Under the pieces are notes generated by a model. That model worked only from the letters and a program-made list of their open reading frames with translations, was not told where the DNA came from and ran no database searches. Below are positions 30,432-38,439 of a stretch of DNA of 38,439 bases, one piece after another. Position numbers and translations under genes: made by a program. The stretch comes from DASUBV01 sp035532295. Lineage in GTDB: Bacteria; Actinomycetota; Actinomycetes; Streptosporangiales; Streptosporangiaceae. The first letter of the stretch is position 1. Every line of letters starts with the position of its first letter. The DNA is taken from NCBI GenBank assembly GCA_035532295.1, contig DATKRH010000238.1, positions 1-38,439 on the forward strand. Direction: 5' to 3'.

Positions 30432-31253
30432 ATGAGCGACCAGCTACCGACCGGGACGGCGGGCCGGCCGGCGACGGCACGCCGGTCCTGGGACCTGGGT
30501 GCCGCCGATCCCGCGACGGTGCTCGCCGGCGCCCGTCGCGCCCTGTTCGTCATGGCAGGCGTCCTGGCCCTGCTGTGGATCATCCAGATCGCGAACTGGG
30601 CGGACCACTACGCCCTCACCTTCCAGTACGGAATCCGCGGCCGCGACGTCGGCAGCCTGCCGCACATCATCACGGCGCCCTTCCTGCACGTCAGCTGGAC
30701 CCACATCGAGGGCAACTCCGGCCCGCTGTTCATCTTCGGCTTCCTGGCCGCCTACCGCGGCGTCGCGAAGTTCGCCGGGCTGACCGCCCTGGTCGTCGTC
30801 ACCAGCGGGCTCGCCGCCTGGTTCACCGAGAGCCCGCAGACCGTGGGGGTCGGCGCCAGCGGCGTGGTCTTCGGGTACTTCGGCTACATCATGGTCCGCG
30901 GCTTCTTCGACCGGCACGTCATCGACATGCTCATCGGCGCCGTGATGGCGCTGTGCTTCGCCTATCAGTTCACCGTGCTGCTACCGCACGCCGGCATCGG
31001 CTGGCAGGCCCACATCGGCGGCCTCGTCGGGGGTGTGCTGGCGGGCTGGCTGCTGCGGGACCACCGGGCAGCCAGGGCCAGCCGGGCCAGCTCCGCGGTG
31101 ACGGGCAGCACGGGTATCGCCAGCACCGGAGGCGGAGCTAGCGTGGGCCGCCCCGGCTCCGGCCCGGTCGCCCCGGCTAAGCCGGGCCAGCCGACCACCT
31201 ATGCCGGCCCGCGAGCGGAGCTGCACAAGCAGCTGGACGACCTGGGCCTGTGA
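30432..31253 (+). CDS. Rhomboid-family intramembrane serine protease
   Basis: A 273-residue membrane protease. The catalytic Ser is in GVGASGVVFGYFGY (Ser143), the partner His in WQAHIGGLVGG (His194), and HIEGN (91-95) is the upstream His/Asn element that stabilises the active site. Six membrane segments are apparent, and a Gly/Ala-rich cytosolic tail follows. ATG 30432 is preceded by only a weak GGGA. It overlaps the MFS gene by 4 nt (GTGA), so both are co-translated. Substrate unknown. Confidence 0.85.
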   Translation: MSDQLPTGTAGRPATARRSWDLGAADPATVLAGARRALFVMAGVLALLWIIQIANWADHYALTFQYGIRGRDVGSLPHIITAPFLHVSWTHIEGNSGPLFIFGFLAAYRGVAKFAGLTALVVVTSGLAAWFTESPQTVGVGASGVVFGYFGYIMVRGFFDRHVIDMLIGAVMALCFAYQFTVLLPHAGIGWQAHIGGLVGGVLAGWLLRDHRAARASRASSAVTGSTGIASTGGGASVGRPGSGPVAPAKPGQPTTYAGPRAELHKQLDDLGL

Positions 31254-32566
31254 CGCCGCGGCCGCGACCGCCGAGCCTGTGGCGGCACCGCGATTTCCTG
31301 CTGCTATGGGGCGGCCAGTCTGTCAGCGAGCTGGGCTCGGCCGTCTCGGTGGTGGCTTTCCCGCTCGTCGCGGTCGTACTGCTGCATGCCTCGACCCTCC
31401 AGGTCGGGCTGCTGTCCGCCGCCGAGACGGTGCCGTTCCTGCTCATCGCGCTCCCGACCGGGCTGCTGGTCGACCGGATCGCCAAGCGACGCCTGATGAT
31501 CTCCTGCGACATCGGGCGGATGCTGATCATGGGCTCGGTCCCGGTCGCAGCCTGGCTCGGCGCGCTGACCCTGGGGCAGCTTTTCGCTGTCGCGCTCCTG
31601 ACGGGGATCGCGACGGTGTTCTTTGACGTCGCGTACCAGAGTTACGTGCCCAGTCTCATCGGCCGGGCGGAGCTGGCCGACGGCAACGGCAAGCTAGGGG
31701 CCACACAGTCGTTCGCCCAGGTCGCCGGGCCTGGCCTGGGCGGCGCACTGTTCGGCCTGCTGAAGGCCGGCGCCGTGACGGCCGATGCGGTGTCCTATGC
31801 GGTGTCCTCGGCGGCCATACTGGCGATCCGCGCGCGGGAGCCGAGGCGGGCCCGCCGCCCGGCGGTACAGCAGGCGCGGAGCCTGCGGACGGAACTCCTG
31901 GCGGGTCTGGCGTTCATCTTCCGGCAGCCGATCCTGCGCAAGATCGCGGCCTGCACCGCGACCGCCAACCTCTTCGGGAGCATGGTCAGCGCGCTCGGGG
32001 TGCTCTTTATGATCCGGGTGCTGCACGTCCGGCCGCAGTTCACCGGTCTGCTGCTGGCCGCCGGCAGCCTGGGCGGGGTCGTCGGCGGGATTGCCTCCGG
32101 AGCACTCACCCGGCTGATCGGCTCGGCCCGCATCATCTGGGTCTCGATGCTCGGATTCGGCGTCGTCGGGCTGCTGGTGCCGCTGGCGCAGCCCGGCTGG
32201 CGGCTGGTGCTGGTCCCGATCGGCCTGTTCGGGTCCACGGCCAATGTCGTGCTCTATAACATCGCGCAGCTCAGTTACCGCCAGCTGATCTGCCCGCCCG
32301 AGCTGCTGGGCCGACTCAACGCGGCCATCCGGTGGATCGTCTGGGGCACCCTGCCGCTCGGCGGGGTTATCGGCGGCGCGCTGGGGAGCACCTTCGGCAT
32401 CCGCGGCACCCTCTGGATCGGCATGACCGGCACGTGGCTGGCCGGCCTGTGGGTGCTGGCCTCGCCGTTGCGGACGATGCGCGATATCCCAGCGGGCAGC
32501 GACCCGGTGCGTGTACCAGATCAGCGACCGCCAGCAGTCGGTCCGCCCGTCAGTTCGCCGTCGTAG
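31250..32566 (+). CDS. MFS transporter, 12 membrane segments
   Basis: A 438-residue MFS permease resembling the enterobactin-exporter-like subgroup of MFS. Motif A is in LLVDRIAKRRLMIS (after TM2), motif C in FAQVAGPGLGGALFGLL, and the second-half repeat is SGALTRLIGSARII. GTG 31250 overlaps the rhomboid stop. The last 17 nt overlap the convergent desaturase gene. Substrate unknown. Confidence 0.85.
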   Translation: MTPRPRPPSLWRHRDFLLLWGGQSVSELGSAVSVVAFPLVAVVLLHASTLQVGLLSAAETVPFLLIALPTGLLVDRIAKRRLMISCDIGRMLIMGSVPVAAWLGALTLGQLFAVALLTGIATVFFDVAYQSYVPSLIGRAELADGNGKLGATQSFAQVAGPGLGGALFGLLKAGAVTADAVSYAVSSAAILAIRAREPRRARRPAVQQARSLRTELLAGLAFIFRQPILRKIAACTATANLFGSMVSALGVLFMIRVLHVRPQFTGLLLAAGSLGGVVGGIASGALTRLIGSARIIWVSMLGFGVVGLLVPLAQPGWRLVLVPIGLFGSTANVVLYNIAQLSYRQLICPPELLGRLNAAIRWIVWGTLPLGGVIGGALGSTFGIRGTLWIGMTGTWLAGLWVLASPLRTMRDIPAGSDPVRVPDQRPPAVGPPVSSPS

Positions 32567-33563
32567 AAGCCTGGTCGGGACCAATGGTCCGGGAGACAGT
32601 TTCGCCGGCCAGCCGCCGGTGCCGCTCGAGGCGAGCAGGATCGGGCCAGCGGACACTGGTCACCCAGCGGAGCCGCTCGAGCCCGCGGATGAGCGCGGCG
32701 GACAGGTCGAGCTGACCGCGATCGACGCCGTGCCGGGCGCAGGATGGCTCGGAGTGGTGCATGTTGTGCCAGCTCTCGCCGAGCGACAGCACCGCCAGCG
32801 GCCACAGGTTCGTCGCCCGGTCGTGCTGGCGGGTCGTGAACGGCCGGTTGCCGAGCAGGTGACACAGGGAGTTGACGCTCCAGGTCACGTGCTGCAGCAG
32901 GCCGACGCGCACGAGCCCGGCCCATACCAGCGCCAGCAGCGCTGCTTTCAGGCTGCCGCCCGCGGCCCAGCCCACGGCGAACGGCAGCGCCAGGGAGGCG
33001 GCGCATAGCGCGGGGAAGGCCCGGGACACCCGCCGCATGGCCGGGTCCGCCAGCATGTCGGGCGCGTAGCGCTCCTGCGACGTGGGATCGCTGCCGAACA
33101 GCCACCCGACGTGGGCGTGCAGCAGGCCGCGCAGCTGACCACCCGCGCCGGTCCCGTACCGGTAGGGCGAATGAGGGTCGCCCGGCCGGTCGGTGAACGC
33201 GTGATGGCGGCGGTGGGTAGCCACCCAGCCGACCACGTCGCCCTGGAAGCTCATTGATCCGGCGATCGCCAGGGCCGTGCGCAGCGCGGGCCGCGCGACG
33301 AAGCTGCGGTGGGTCAGGCACCTGTGGAAGCCCACCGTGACACCAAACCCGGTTACTAGGTAGAACAAGACCGCCAGCCCGATGTCGGTCAGCCCGACGC
33401 CGTGGCCCCACAGCCGCCACACGGCGACGGCCAGGCCGACCAGCGGGGCCGCCACGATCAGGCCGGTCACCGTCAGCTGCACGGTGCGCTGCGCCCGGGT
33501 CTGGGCCGGGGCCTCGGCATCCGGGAAGGACCCGGTGCCGTCATACGGGGTCGCGGTCATCAT
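32550..33563 (-). CDS. Acyl-CoA / fatty-acid desaturase (delta-9 type)
   Basis: A 337-residue diiron membrane desaturase. The histidine boxes are complete: HRCLTH (His80-His85), HRRHH (117-121) and HNMHH (266-270), with the further NSLCH that helps coordinate the metals. Four hydrophobic segments flank them. It introduces a cis double bond into acyl-CoA, controlling membrane fluidity. ATG 33563 or 33560. It ends inside the 3' end of the convergent MFS gene. Confidence 0.92.
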   Translation of the reverse strand: MMTATPYDGTGSFPDAEAPAQTRAQRTVQLTVTGLIVAAPLVGLAVAVWRLWGHGVGLTDIGLAVLFYLVTGFGVTVGFHRCLTHRSFVARPALRTALAIAGSMSFQGDVVGWVATHRRHHAFTDRPGDPHSPYRYGTGAGGQLRGLLHAHVGWLFGSDPTSQERYAPDMLADPAMRRVSRAFPALCAASLALPFAVGWAAGGSLKAALLALVWAGLVRVGLLQHVTWSVNSLCHLLGNRPFTTRQHDRATNLWPLAVLSLGESWHNMHHSEPSCARHGVDRGQLDLSAALIRGLERLRWVTSVRWPDPARLERHRRLAGETVSRTIGPDQASTTAN

Positions 33564-33728
33564 CGCCTCGCCTCACGCGGTTGGTAGCTGCAGCAAGGCG
33601 GATCTCAAGACCGGCGTGGTCTGGGCCTGATCGGGAACTCGTTCAGGCTGCCTAAGCAAGCGCTCCCGGTTAGTGTACGGGGGCCGGCAGCGTGCCCCGT
33701 TATCGCCCGCGAACCCTGACGACCTTGT

Positions 33729-33860
33729 CCCGACGCGACGGTCGTCCACCTGGCCACTGTGCTGCATAAGCCCGTCCTCATCGAGGGACCCGCCGGGACC
33801 GGCAAGACGGAGCTGGCCAAGAGCGTGGCCGCGACCGCCGGCCGCCGGCGCCGACTCCAG
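33729..33860 (+). pseudogene. MoxR-family AAA ATPase remnant (Walker A only)
   Basis: Reads DATVVHLATVLHKPV, then LIEGPAGTGKTELAKSVAA, the N-terminal Walker A region of MoxR/CbbQ-type ATPases. The similarity fades around RRLQ, and no Walker B, sensor or arginine finger follows. The frame begins after a stop at 33717. It is a decayed fragment. Confidence 0.6.
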
Positions 33861-34072
33861 CCGCCTGCGCGTTTTCGCCGTGTTCGTGGGGCGTTCCCCG
33901 TTCCAGGGCCTGCCTGCCCACCTGAATTTCTCGCACTTCATGGTGGGAGCAGCCCGGGCCCGGTCCGCCACCCCACCAGACCGTCAGCCTGACCTGCTGG
34001 CCGGGCCGCCCAAAGGCAGGCGCTGGCTCGCTCGACAGGTCCCGGCGCAGTCTCCGGGCGCCCGGCCCGGAT

Positions 34073-34118
34073 CAGATCCAGGCGCCTCGCCTAACCAGAT
34101 CCAGGCGCCTCGCCTGAC
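34073..34118. repeat. 23-bp tandem duplication
   Basis: Two copies (34073-34095 and 34096-34118), one mismatch, unit beginning CAGATCCAGGCGCC. Lies upstream of the otsB-GH15 gene. Confidence 0.9.
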
Positions 34119-34230
34119 GATTGAACTCCCGCGCAGTCCTCGGCGTAATTCCCCGATGGGCCAGATGGCCAGTTTGTCGTGCATAAACAGGGGTTCGGCC
34201 AGGCCGGGCCGTTTGCTTAAGGGGTGGGGT

Positions 34231-36951
34231 ATGGCGCCAATGGATGGTCCTGCTTCCGTGCGGGTCGCGGCCGGCGGAGCGGTCCCGGGCCAGCGGGTCC
34301 CGGGCCAGCCGGGCAGAACCGAGCGGGCCGGACTGGTGGTGCGGGCCGATGCCGACCTCCCGCTGGGACCGGCCCTGGCATCGCTGGACCCCGTATTGCG
34401 ACGCGCCCTCGCGGAGATGGCTCGCACGCCTCGCCTGCTGGTGGCCTGTGACTACGACGGGACCCTGGCGCCCATCGTCGCTAACCCCTGGTCGGCCTAC
34501 CCGCTGCCGGAGACGGTGACCGCGCTGCGGTCGCTGGCCAGCCTGCCGGAGACGACGGCGGCGGTGATCTCCGGGCGTGCGCTGCGCGAGCTCGCGGCAC
34601 TGTCCCGGCTCCCCGCCGAAGTGCACCTCGTCGGCAGTCACGGCTCGGAGTTCGACGTCGGCTTCGTGCACGCGCTCGCGGAGCCTGCCCGGGCACTGCG
34701 CCGGAAGCTGCTGGCCACGCTGCGCGAGCTGGCAGGCGATACGGCCGGGGTGATTCTGGAAGTCAAGCCGGCGAGCGTGGCGGTGCATGTGCGCCAGGCC
34801 GCGCGCGAGGTAGCCGAGCAGATGCTGGACAAGGTGCGCTCCGGGCCGGGCACCTGGGACGGGCTGCAGCTCACCGAGGGCAATGCCGTGCTGGAGCTGT
34901 CGGTGATCGCGACCGACAAGGGCGACGCCCTGGATGCGGTCCGCCAGCAGTGCGGGGCCACTGCCGTGTTGTTCCTAGGCGACAGCGTGAGCGACGAGAA
35001 GGCCTACGCCAGGCTGTCCGGACCGGACGTGGGAATCAAAGTCGGCGAGGGCAGCACCCTGGCCGCCTATCGCGTGGCGGACAGCGCCGAGGTAGCCGCC
35101 GTGCTGTCCTTCTTGTGGGACGAACGGCGCGCCTGGCTCTACGGCAAGCTGGCGCCGCCGATCGAGCGGCTGTCCATGCTCGGCAACGGGCGGTCCGTGG
35201 CCCTGGTCACGCCGGACGCGAAGGTCTGCTGGCAGTGCGTCCCCGGACCCGCCTCGGCGGCGGTGTTCGCTGATCTGCTGGGCGGGCCGTCGGCGGGGCA
35301 TTTCTCGATCAGGCCGCAGCGCGACGGCCTGCCGCTCGGGCAGCGGTACCTGCCGGGGACGATGACCTTGCAGACCCGCTGGTCCCGGCTGCTGGTCACC
35401 GATTACCTGGACCATCACACCGAGCCGGGCCGGACGGATCTGGTCCGGGTGATCAGCGGTTCGAGCCCCGCGTTGGTCGAGTTCGCTCCGCGACCGGAGT
35501 TCGGGCAGGTCCCGGTGCGACTGCAGCCGACGGGCGACGGGCTGATCGTGGTGGGAACTTCCGATCCGATGGTGCTGCGCTCCCCCGGCACGGCGTGGGA
35601 GATCATCTCCGACAGCCCGCACGAGTCCGCCCGCGCCGTCGTGGTGCCTAGTCCGGACCAGCCGGTGGTACTGGAACTGCGCTGCGGCACCAGTGACCTG
35701 TCCCCGCATCCCATGCCCGAGGACCAGCGGCGCTCGCTATCGGCGGCCTACTGGTCACAGTGGCTGGCGCCCCTGTCTCTGCCGCCGGTGGAAACCGAGC
35801 TCGTCGCCCGCTCGGCGCTCACCTTGCGGGCCCTGTGCCACGCGGACACCGGCGGCATCATGGCCGCCGCGACGACGTCGCTGCCCGAGCAGATCGGCGG
35901 AATCCGCAACTGGGACTACCGGTACTGCTGGCTGCGGGATGCGGCACTGACGGCGCAGGCACTGGTGTCGCTGGGCTCGGCCGCGGAGGCGTCGGGGTAC
36001 CTGGGCTGGCTACACGGCGTCCTCGCGAGCCTGCCCGGCCCCGAGCGCCTGCATCCCGTCTACGCGCTGGATGGCAGCGCGACCGGCTCGGAGGCGGTCA
36101 TCGACACGCTGCCCGGCTACGCGGGCTCGCGGCCGGTCCGCATCGGCAACCTCGCCGACCAGCAGGTCCAGCTCGACGTCTTCGGACCCGTCGTGGACCT
36201 GATAGCGGACCTGGCGAGTCACCGCGGGCACCTCACCGACGCCGACTGGAACCTGGTCTGCGCCATGGTCCAGGCCGTGGCGCGCCGCTGGCAGGAACCC
36301 GACCACGGTATCTGGGAAGAACGCCAGGTCCCGCGACACCACGTCTACTCCAAGGTCATGTGCTGGGTCGCCATCGACCGGGCCGTGCGCATAGCGCAGG
36401 CCTACGGCCGCGCGATGGACCCGGCCTGGCCGGGGCTGCGTGACACCATCGCGGCCGATGTGCTCGAGCGCGGCTGGAACGCGGAGGCCCAGGCGTTCAC
36501 CACCGCCTACGACGGCACCGACCTCGACGCGGCCAGCCTGCACATCGGCCTGTCCGGCCTGCTCGACCCCGCCGATGAGCGCTTCCAGGCCACCGTCACC
36601 GCGGTCGAGGCCGAGCTGCGCTCCGGCGGCACCGTCTACCGGTACCGGCGCGATGACGGGCTGCCCGGCCAGGAGGGCGGCTTTCACCTGTGCGCCGCGT
36701 GGATGATCGAGGCCTACCTGCTCACCGGGCAGCGCGCCGACGCCGAGGAACTGTTCAGCCAGCTCGTCGACACCGCCGGCCCGACCGGCCTGCTTCCCGA
36801 GGAGTACGACCCGATCGCCGAGCGGTCGCTGGGCAATCACCCCCAGGCCTACAGCCACCTCGGCCTCATCCGCTGCGCCCGGCTCCTCGCGGCCGCCGAA
36901 CCCCAGCCCGCTACCTCAGCAGCTGGCGGTATCGGACGACTGCTCGACTAG
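34231..36951 (+). CDS. Trehalose-6-phosphate phosphatase fused to GH15 glucoamylase-like domain
   Basis: A 906-residue bifunctional protein. The HAD phosphatase (OtsB-like) spans ~55-300: DYDGTLAPI (Asp74), ISGRALREL, and GDSVSDEKAY (~250-259). It should hydrolyse trehalose-6-phosphate to trehalose. The GH15 domain spans ~310-890: IGGIRNWDYRYCWLRDAALT, the acid-region WEERQVPRHHVYSKVMCW (~694-711) and the base-region LLPEEYDP with GNHPQAYSHLGLIR (~853 onward). GH15 trehalases and glucoamylases are known in actinobacteria. ATG 34231 has AGGGG upstream; the frame is open to 33673 but upstream residues lack a domain. Both domains look intact, so one polypeptide could make and then hydrolyse trehalose or process a related glucan. 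Confidence 0.88.
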   Translation: MAPMDGPASVRVAAGGAVPGQRVPGQPGRTERAGLVVRADADLPLGPALASLDPVLRRALAEMARTPRLLVACDYDGTLAPIVANPWSAYPLPETVTALRSLASLPETTAAVISGRALRELAALSRLPAEVHLVGSHGSEFDVGFVHALAEPARALRRKLLATLRELAGDTAGVILEVKPASVAVHVRQAAREVAEQMLDKVRSGPGTWDGLQLTEGNAVLELSVIATDKGDALDAVRQQCGATAVLFLGDSVSDEKAYARLSGPDVGIKVGEGSTLAAYRVADSAEVAAVLSFLWDERRAWLYGKLAPPIERLSMLGNGRSVALVTPDAKVCWQCVPGPASAAVFADLLGGPSAGHFSIRPQRDGLPLGQRYLPGTMTLQTRWSRLLVTDYLDHHTEPGRTDLVRVISGSSPALVEFAPRPEFGQVPVRLQPTGDGLIVVGTSDPMVLRSPGTAWEIISDSPHESARAVVVPSPDQPVVLELRCGTSDLSPHPMPEDQRRSLSAAYWSQWLAPLSLPPVETELVARSALTLRALCHADTGGIMAAATTSLPEQIGGIRNWDYRYCWLRDAALTAQALVSLGSAAEASGYLGWLHGVLASLPGPERLHPVYALDGSATGSEAVIDTLPGYAGSRPVRIGNLADQQVQLDVFGPVVDLIADLASHRGHLTDADWNLVCAMVQAVARRWQEPDHGIWEERQVPRHHVYSKVMCWVAIDRAVRIAQAYGRAMDPAWPGLRDTIAADVLERGWNAEAQAFTTAYDGTDLDAASLHIGLSGLLDPADERFQATVTAVEAELRSGGTVYRYRRDDGLPGQEGGFHLCAAWMIEAYLLTGQRADAEELFSQLVDTAGPTGLLPEEYDPIAERSLGNHPQAYSHLGLIRCARLLAAAEPQPATSAAGGIGRLLD

Positions 36952-36965
36952 GACGAAAGTCGTCC
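36951..36965. promoter_or_regulatory. Small hairpin after the otsB-GH15 stop
   Basis: GGACGA-AAG-TCGTCC, a perfect 6-bp stem starting at the last base of the stop codon and ending 3 nt before the ribosome site of the next mini-ORF. It may be a weak terminator or a translation-regulating stem. Confidence 0.4.
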
Positions 36966-36980
36966 ATAAGGAGTCTTCTC

Positions 36981-37088
36981 GTGCGGACCAAGGAGCGAGC
37001 GAACAAGACCGTCCTTCGCAAGAAGAACATCATGACAATCCCGCGCGATGTCGCCGAGCGGATGCACCTCGATGCCGGCGCCTCCTGA
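36981..37088 (+). pseudogene. Truncated AbrB/MazE-like antitoxin mini-ORF
   Basis: A 35-codon frame from GTG 36981, with a strong AAGGAG (36968-36973) 7 nt upstream. It ends NIMTIPRDVAERMHLDAGAS, like the SpoVT/AbrB swapped-hairpin DNA-binding motif (xTIPxxVxExLxLxxGD), but stops before the second half of the domain. It is either a truncated antitoxin or a very small regulator. No toxin follows. Confidence 0.5.
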
Positions 37089-37117
37089 GCCGGCGGATCG
37101 CGGGTATTCCCCCTACT

Positions 37118-38278
37118 TCAGCCCTTCAGCAACTGGCGGGCCATGACGACACGCTGGATCTGGTTGGTGCCCTCGTAGATCTGGGTGATCTTGGCGTCGC
37201 GCATCATCCGCTCGACTGGGTACTCGCGCACATAGCCGTATCCGCCCAGCACCTGCACCGCCTCCACGGTCACCTGCATCGCCGTGTCGGAACAGAACAG
37301 CTTGGCCATGGCCGAGTACTTGCCGATGTCCGGCTGGCCGCGATCCACCTTGGCCGCCGCCTGATACAGGAGCTCGCGGCCGGCGGCGCACTGGGTCTCC
37401 ATGTCGGCCAGCTTGAACTGGATGGCCTGAAAGGAGTTGATCGGCTGACCGAACTGCCTGCGCTCCCGGGCGTAGGCGGCGGCGTAGTCGGTGGCGCCCT
37501 GGGCGATGCCCAGCGCCTGCGCGGCCACCCCCAGCCGCGAGTGGTCGAGCGTCCCCAAGGCCACCCTGAAGCCCTGGCCGGGCTCGCCGATCACGTTCTC
37601 GTCCGGGACCCGGACGCCGTCGAAGATCGGCTGGCCGGTGGGCGATCCCCGGATTCCCAGCTTGTGCTCGAGCTTGCCGACGCTGAACCCGGGCCGGTCG
37701 GCCTCGACGATGAACGCCGTGATGCCGCGCGAATGGCCGGCCTGGCGGTCGGTCACCGCAAACACCACATAGAAGTCGGCGATCCCCAGGTTGGTGATCC
37801 AGTTCTTGGTGCCTTCGATCACCCACTCGTCGCCGTCCTGGGTGGCAGTGGTGCGCATCCCGCCGGGATCTGAGCCGGCGTCCGGCTCTGAGAGCGCGAA
37901 CGCAGGCGACCACTCCCCGCTGGCGCACCGGGGCAGAAAACGCTGCTTCTGCTCCTCGGTCCCGAACAGCTTGATGGGCAGCGTGCCCAGCTCCTGGATC
38001 ATGACGATCAGCGCTGTCGAGGCACAGGCCTTGGCGATCTCCTCGATCGCCAGGTTCAGCATCAGCGTCCCGGTGCCCGTGCCTCCGTGCTCGACCTCGA
38101 ACGGCAGTCCCAGCACGTCGTGCTCGGCCAGCAGCGCCCGCAGGTCGTGCGGGTACTCGGCCTTCTCGTCGATCTCGGCCGCTCGGGGCGCAATCCGCTC
38201 CTGGGCGATCTGCCGGATCGTGTCCCGGAAGTCCTCGTACTCCTGCGGAATCGTGTACAGCTCGGCCAGCGCGGACAT
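37118..38278 (-). CDS. Acyl-CoA dehydrogenase
   Basis: A 386-residue FAD-dependent dehydrogenase of beta-oxidation type. Domains in order: N-terminal helices, middle beta domain (FALSEPDAGSDPGGMRTTA, WVIEGTKNWITNLG) and C-terminal helices ending AVQVLGGYGYVREYPVERMM and IYEGTNQIQRVV, where Glu369 is the catalytic-base candidate. ATG 38278 gives the normal length; no strong ribosome site. Substrate chain length unknown. The 161 nt upstream to the window end hold no gene that I can support. Confidence 0.93.
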   Translation of the reverse strand: MSALAELYTIPQEYEDFRDTIRQIAQERIAPRAAEIDEKAEYPHDLRALLAEHDVLGLPFEVEHGGTGTGTLMLNLAIEEIAKACASTALIVMIQELGTLPIKLFGTEEQKQRFLPRCASGEWSPAFALSEPDAGSDPGGMRTTATQDGDEWVIEGTKNWITNLGIADFYVVFAVTDRQAGHSRGITAFIVEADRPGFSVGKLEHKLGIRGSPTGQPIFDGVRVPDENVIGEPGQGFRVALGTLDHSRLGVAAQALGIAQGATDYAAAYARERRQFGQPINSFQAIQFKLADMETQCAAGRELLYQAAAKVDRGQPDIGKYSAMAKLFCSDTAMQVTVEAVQVLGGYGYVREYPVERMMRDAKITQIYEGTNQIQRVVMARQLLKG

Positions 38279-38439
38279 CCCAGATTGATGCTACTTGGGG
38301 CGCGCGGCTGGCCCGCGCCGAGGCGCCGAGGCCGAGGGCGCCAAGCCAGCGCTTCGCCCCGGGCATGGCCGAACCAACGCCCCCTGGTGGCGCTTTTTCG
38401 GCCCCGCCCCACCGGGGGGGCGTGGCCGCCGGGCGGGCC

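Larger units (their letters stand above)
33564..34230. other. 667-nt gap with gene remnant and repeat
   Basis: Contains a MoxR-type ATPase fragment (33729-33860, plus strand) and a 23-bp tandem duplication at 34073-34118. The frame stays open into the otsB-GH15 gene, but the residues encoded here have no recognisable domain. No intact gene is supported. Confidence 0.6.

Noticed and set aside
33673..34230. In-frame 186-residue extension of the otsB-GH15 protein
   Set aside because: It has no recognisable domain, overlaps a gene remnant in another frame and a tandem duplication, and ATG 34231 has a ribosome site.
1..38439. tRNA, rRNA, phage structural genes, transposase or integrase genes
   Set aside because: I looked for their characteristic motifs and found none.

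Overview
The window is 38.4 kb of very GC-rich DNA that reads as an actinomycete chromosome. The evidence is strongly GC-biased third codon positions, frequent GTG and TTG starts, ATGA/GTGA-coupled genes, and actinobacterial families such as DUF6542, DUF1707, the lipid-droplet-associated protein next to xseA, a transmembrane Ser/Thr kinase and an OtsB-GH15 fusion. From memory, the gene set ychF / rmuC / DUF6542 / ispH / xseA-xseB / glpX / class I and class II fumarases matches a conserved Streptomyces neighbourhood. The genus cannot be read from the sequence; a Streptosporangiales-like soil actinomycete is a guess.

Layout: 28-593 is a vapBC module on the minus strand. 705-10273 is a core block: ychF, an AbiEi/DUF559 nuclease-like gene, rmuC, DUF6542, ispH, a lipid-droplet protein, xseAB, glpX and a DUF1707 protein. 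10528-22035 looks like an accessory insertion: an MFS pump coupled to a glutamine-synthetase-like ligase, a second vapBC, an orphan glutamine-synthetase 3' end, a Cys-rich small protein, a divergent proA-proB pair, a second AbiEi/DUF559 gene, and a divergent TetR/MFS efflux pair. 22073-25187 holds two unrelated fumarases in tandem. 25295-29889 is a cell-envelope block: a receptor Ser/Thr kinase, an NlpC/P60 hydrolase and two lytic transglycosylase-like paralogues with CRP-type sites between them. 30432-33563 holds a rhomboid protease, an MFS transporter and a fatty-acid desaturase. 33564-38278 holds a MoxR ATPase remnant, an OtsB-GH15 fusion, an AbrB-like mini-ORF and an acyl-CoA dehydrogenase.

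The most unusual signal surrounds the two AbiEi/DUF559 genes (1963-2940 and 17974-18948, about 325 codons each). Each has a long near-perfect palindrome with CATGATC/GATCATG termini upstream. The first gene is bracketed by direct copies of the palindrome core. The second has five exact copies of the actinobacterial DnaA box (TTGTCCACA) at a strict 30-bp period between its start and its palindrome. This could be a DnaA-titrating or DnaA-regulated locus, a hairpin-bounded mobile nuclease gene, or both.

Other points of note: both vapBC promoters carry a palindrome in the 17-bp spacer, and the second is probably leaderless; the second vapBC lies between two copies of a glutamine-synthetase 3' end, as an integrated element would; two CGGAGG-N3-CCTCCG operators sit in a TetR-controlled efflux promoter; CRP-type sites accompany the cell-wall hydrolases; and short tandem duplications are widespread, in multiples of 3 inside genes and often 13 bp outside them.
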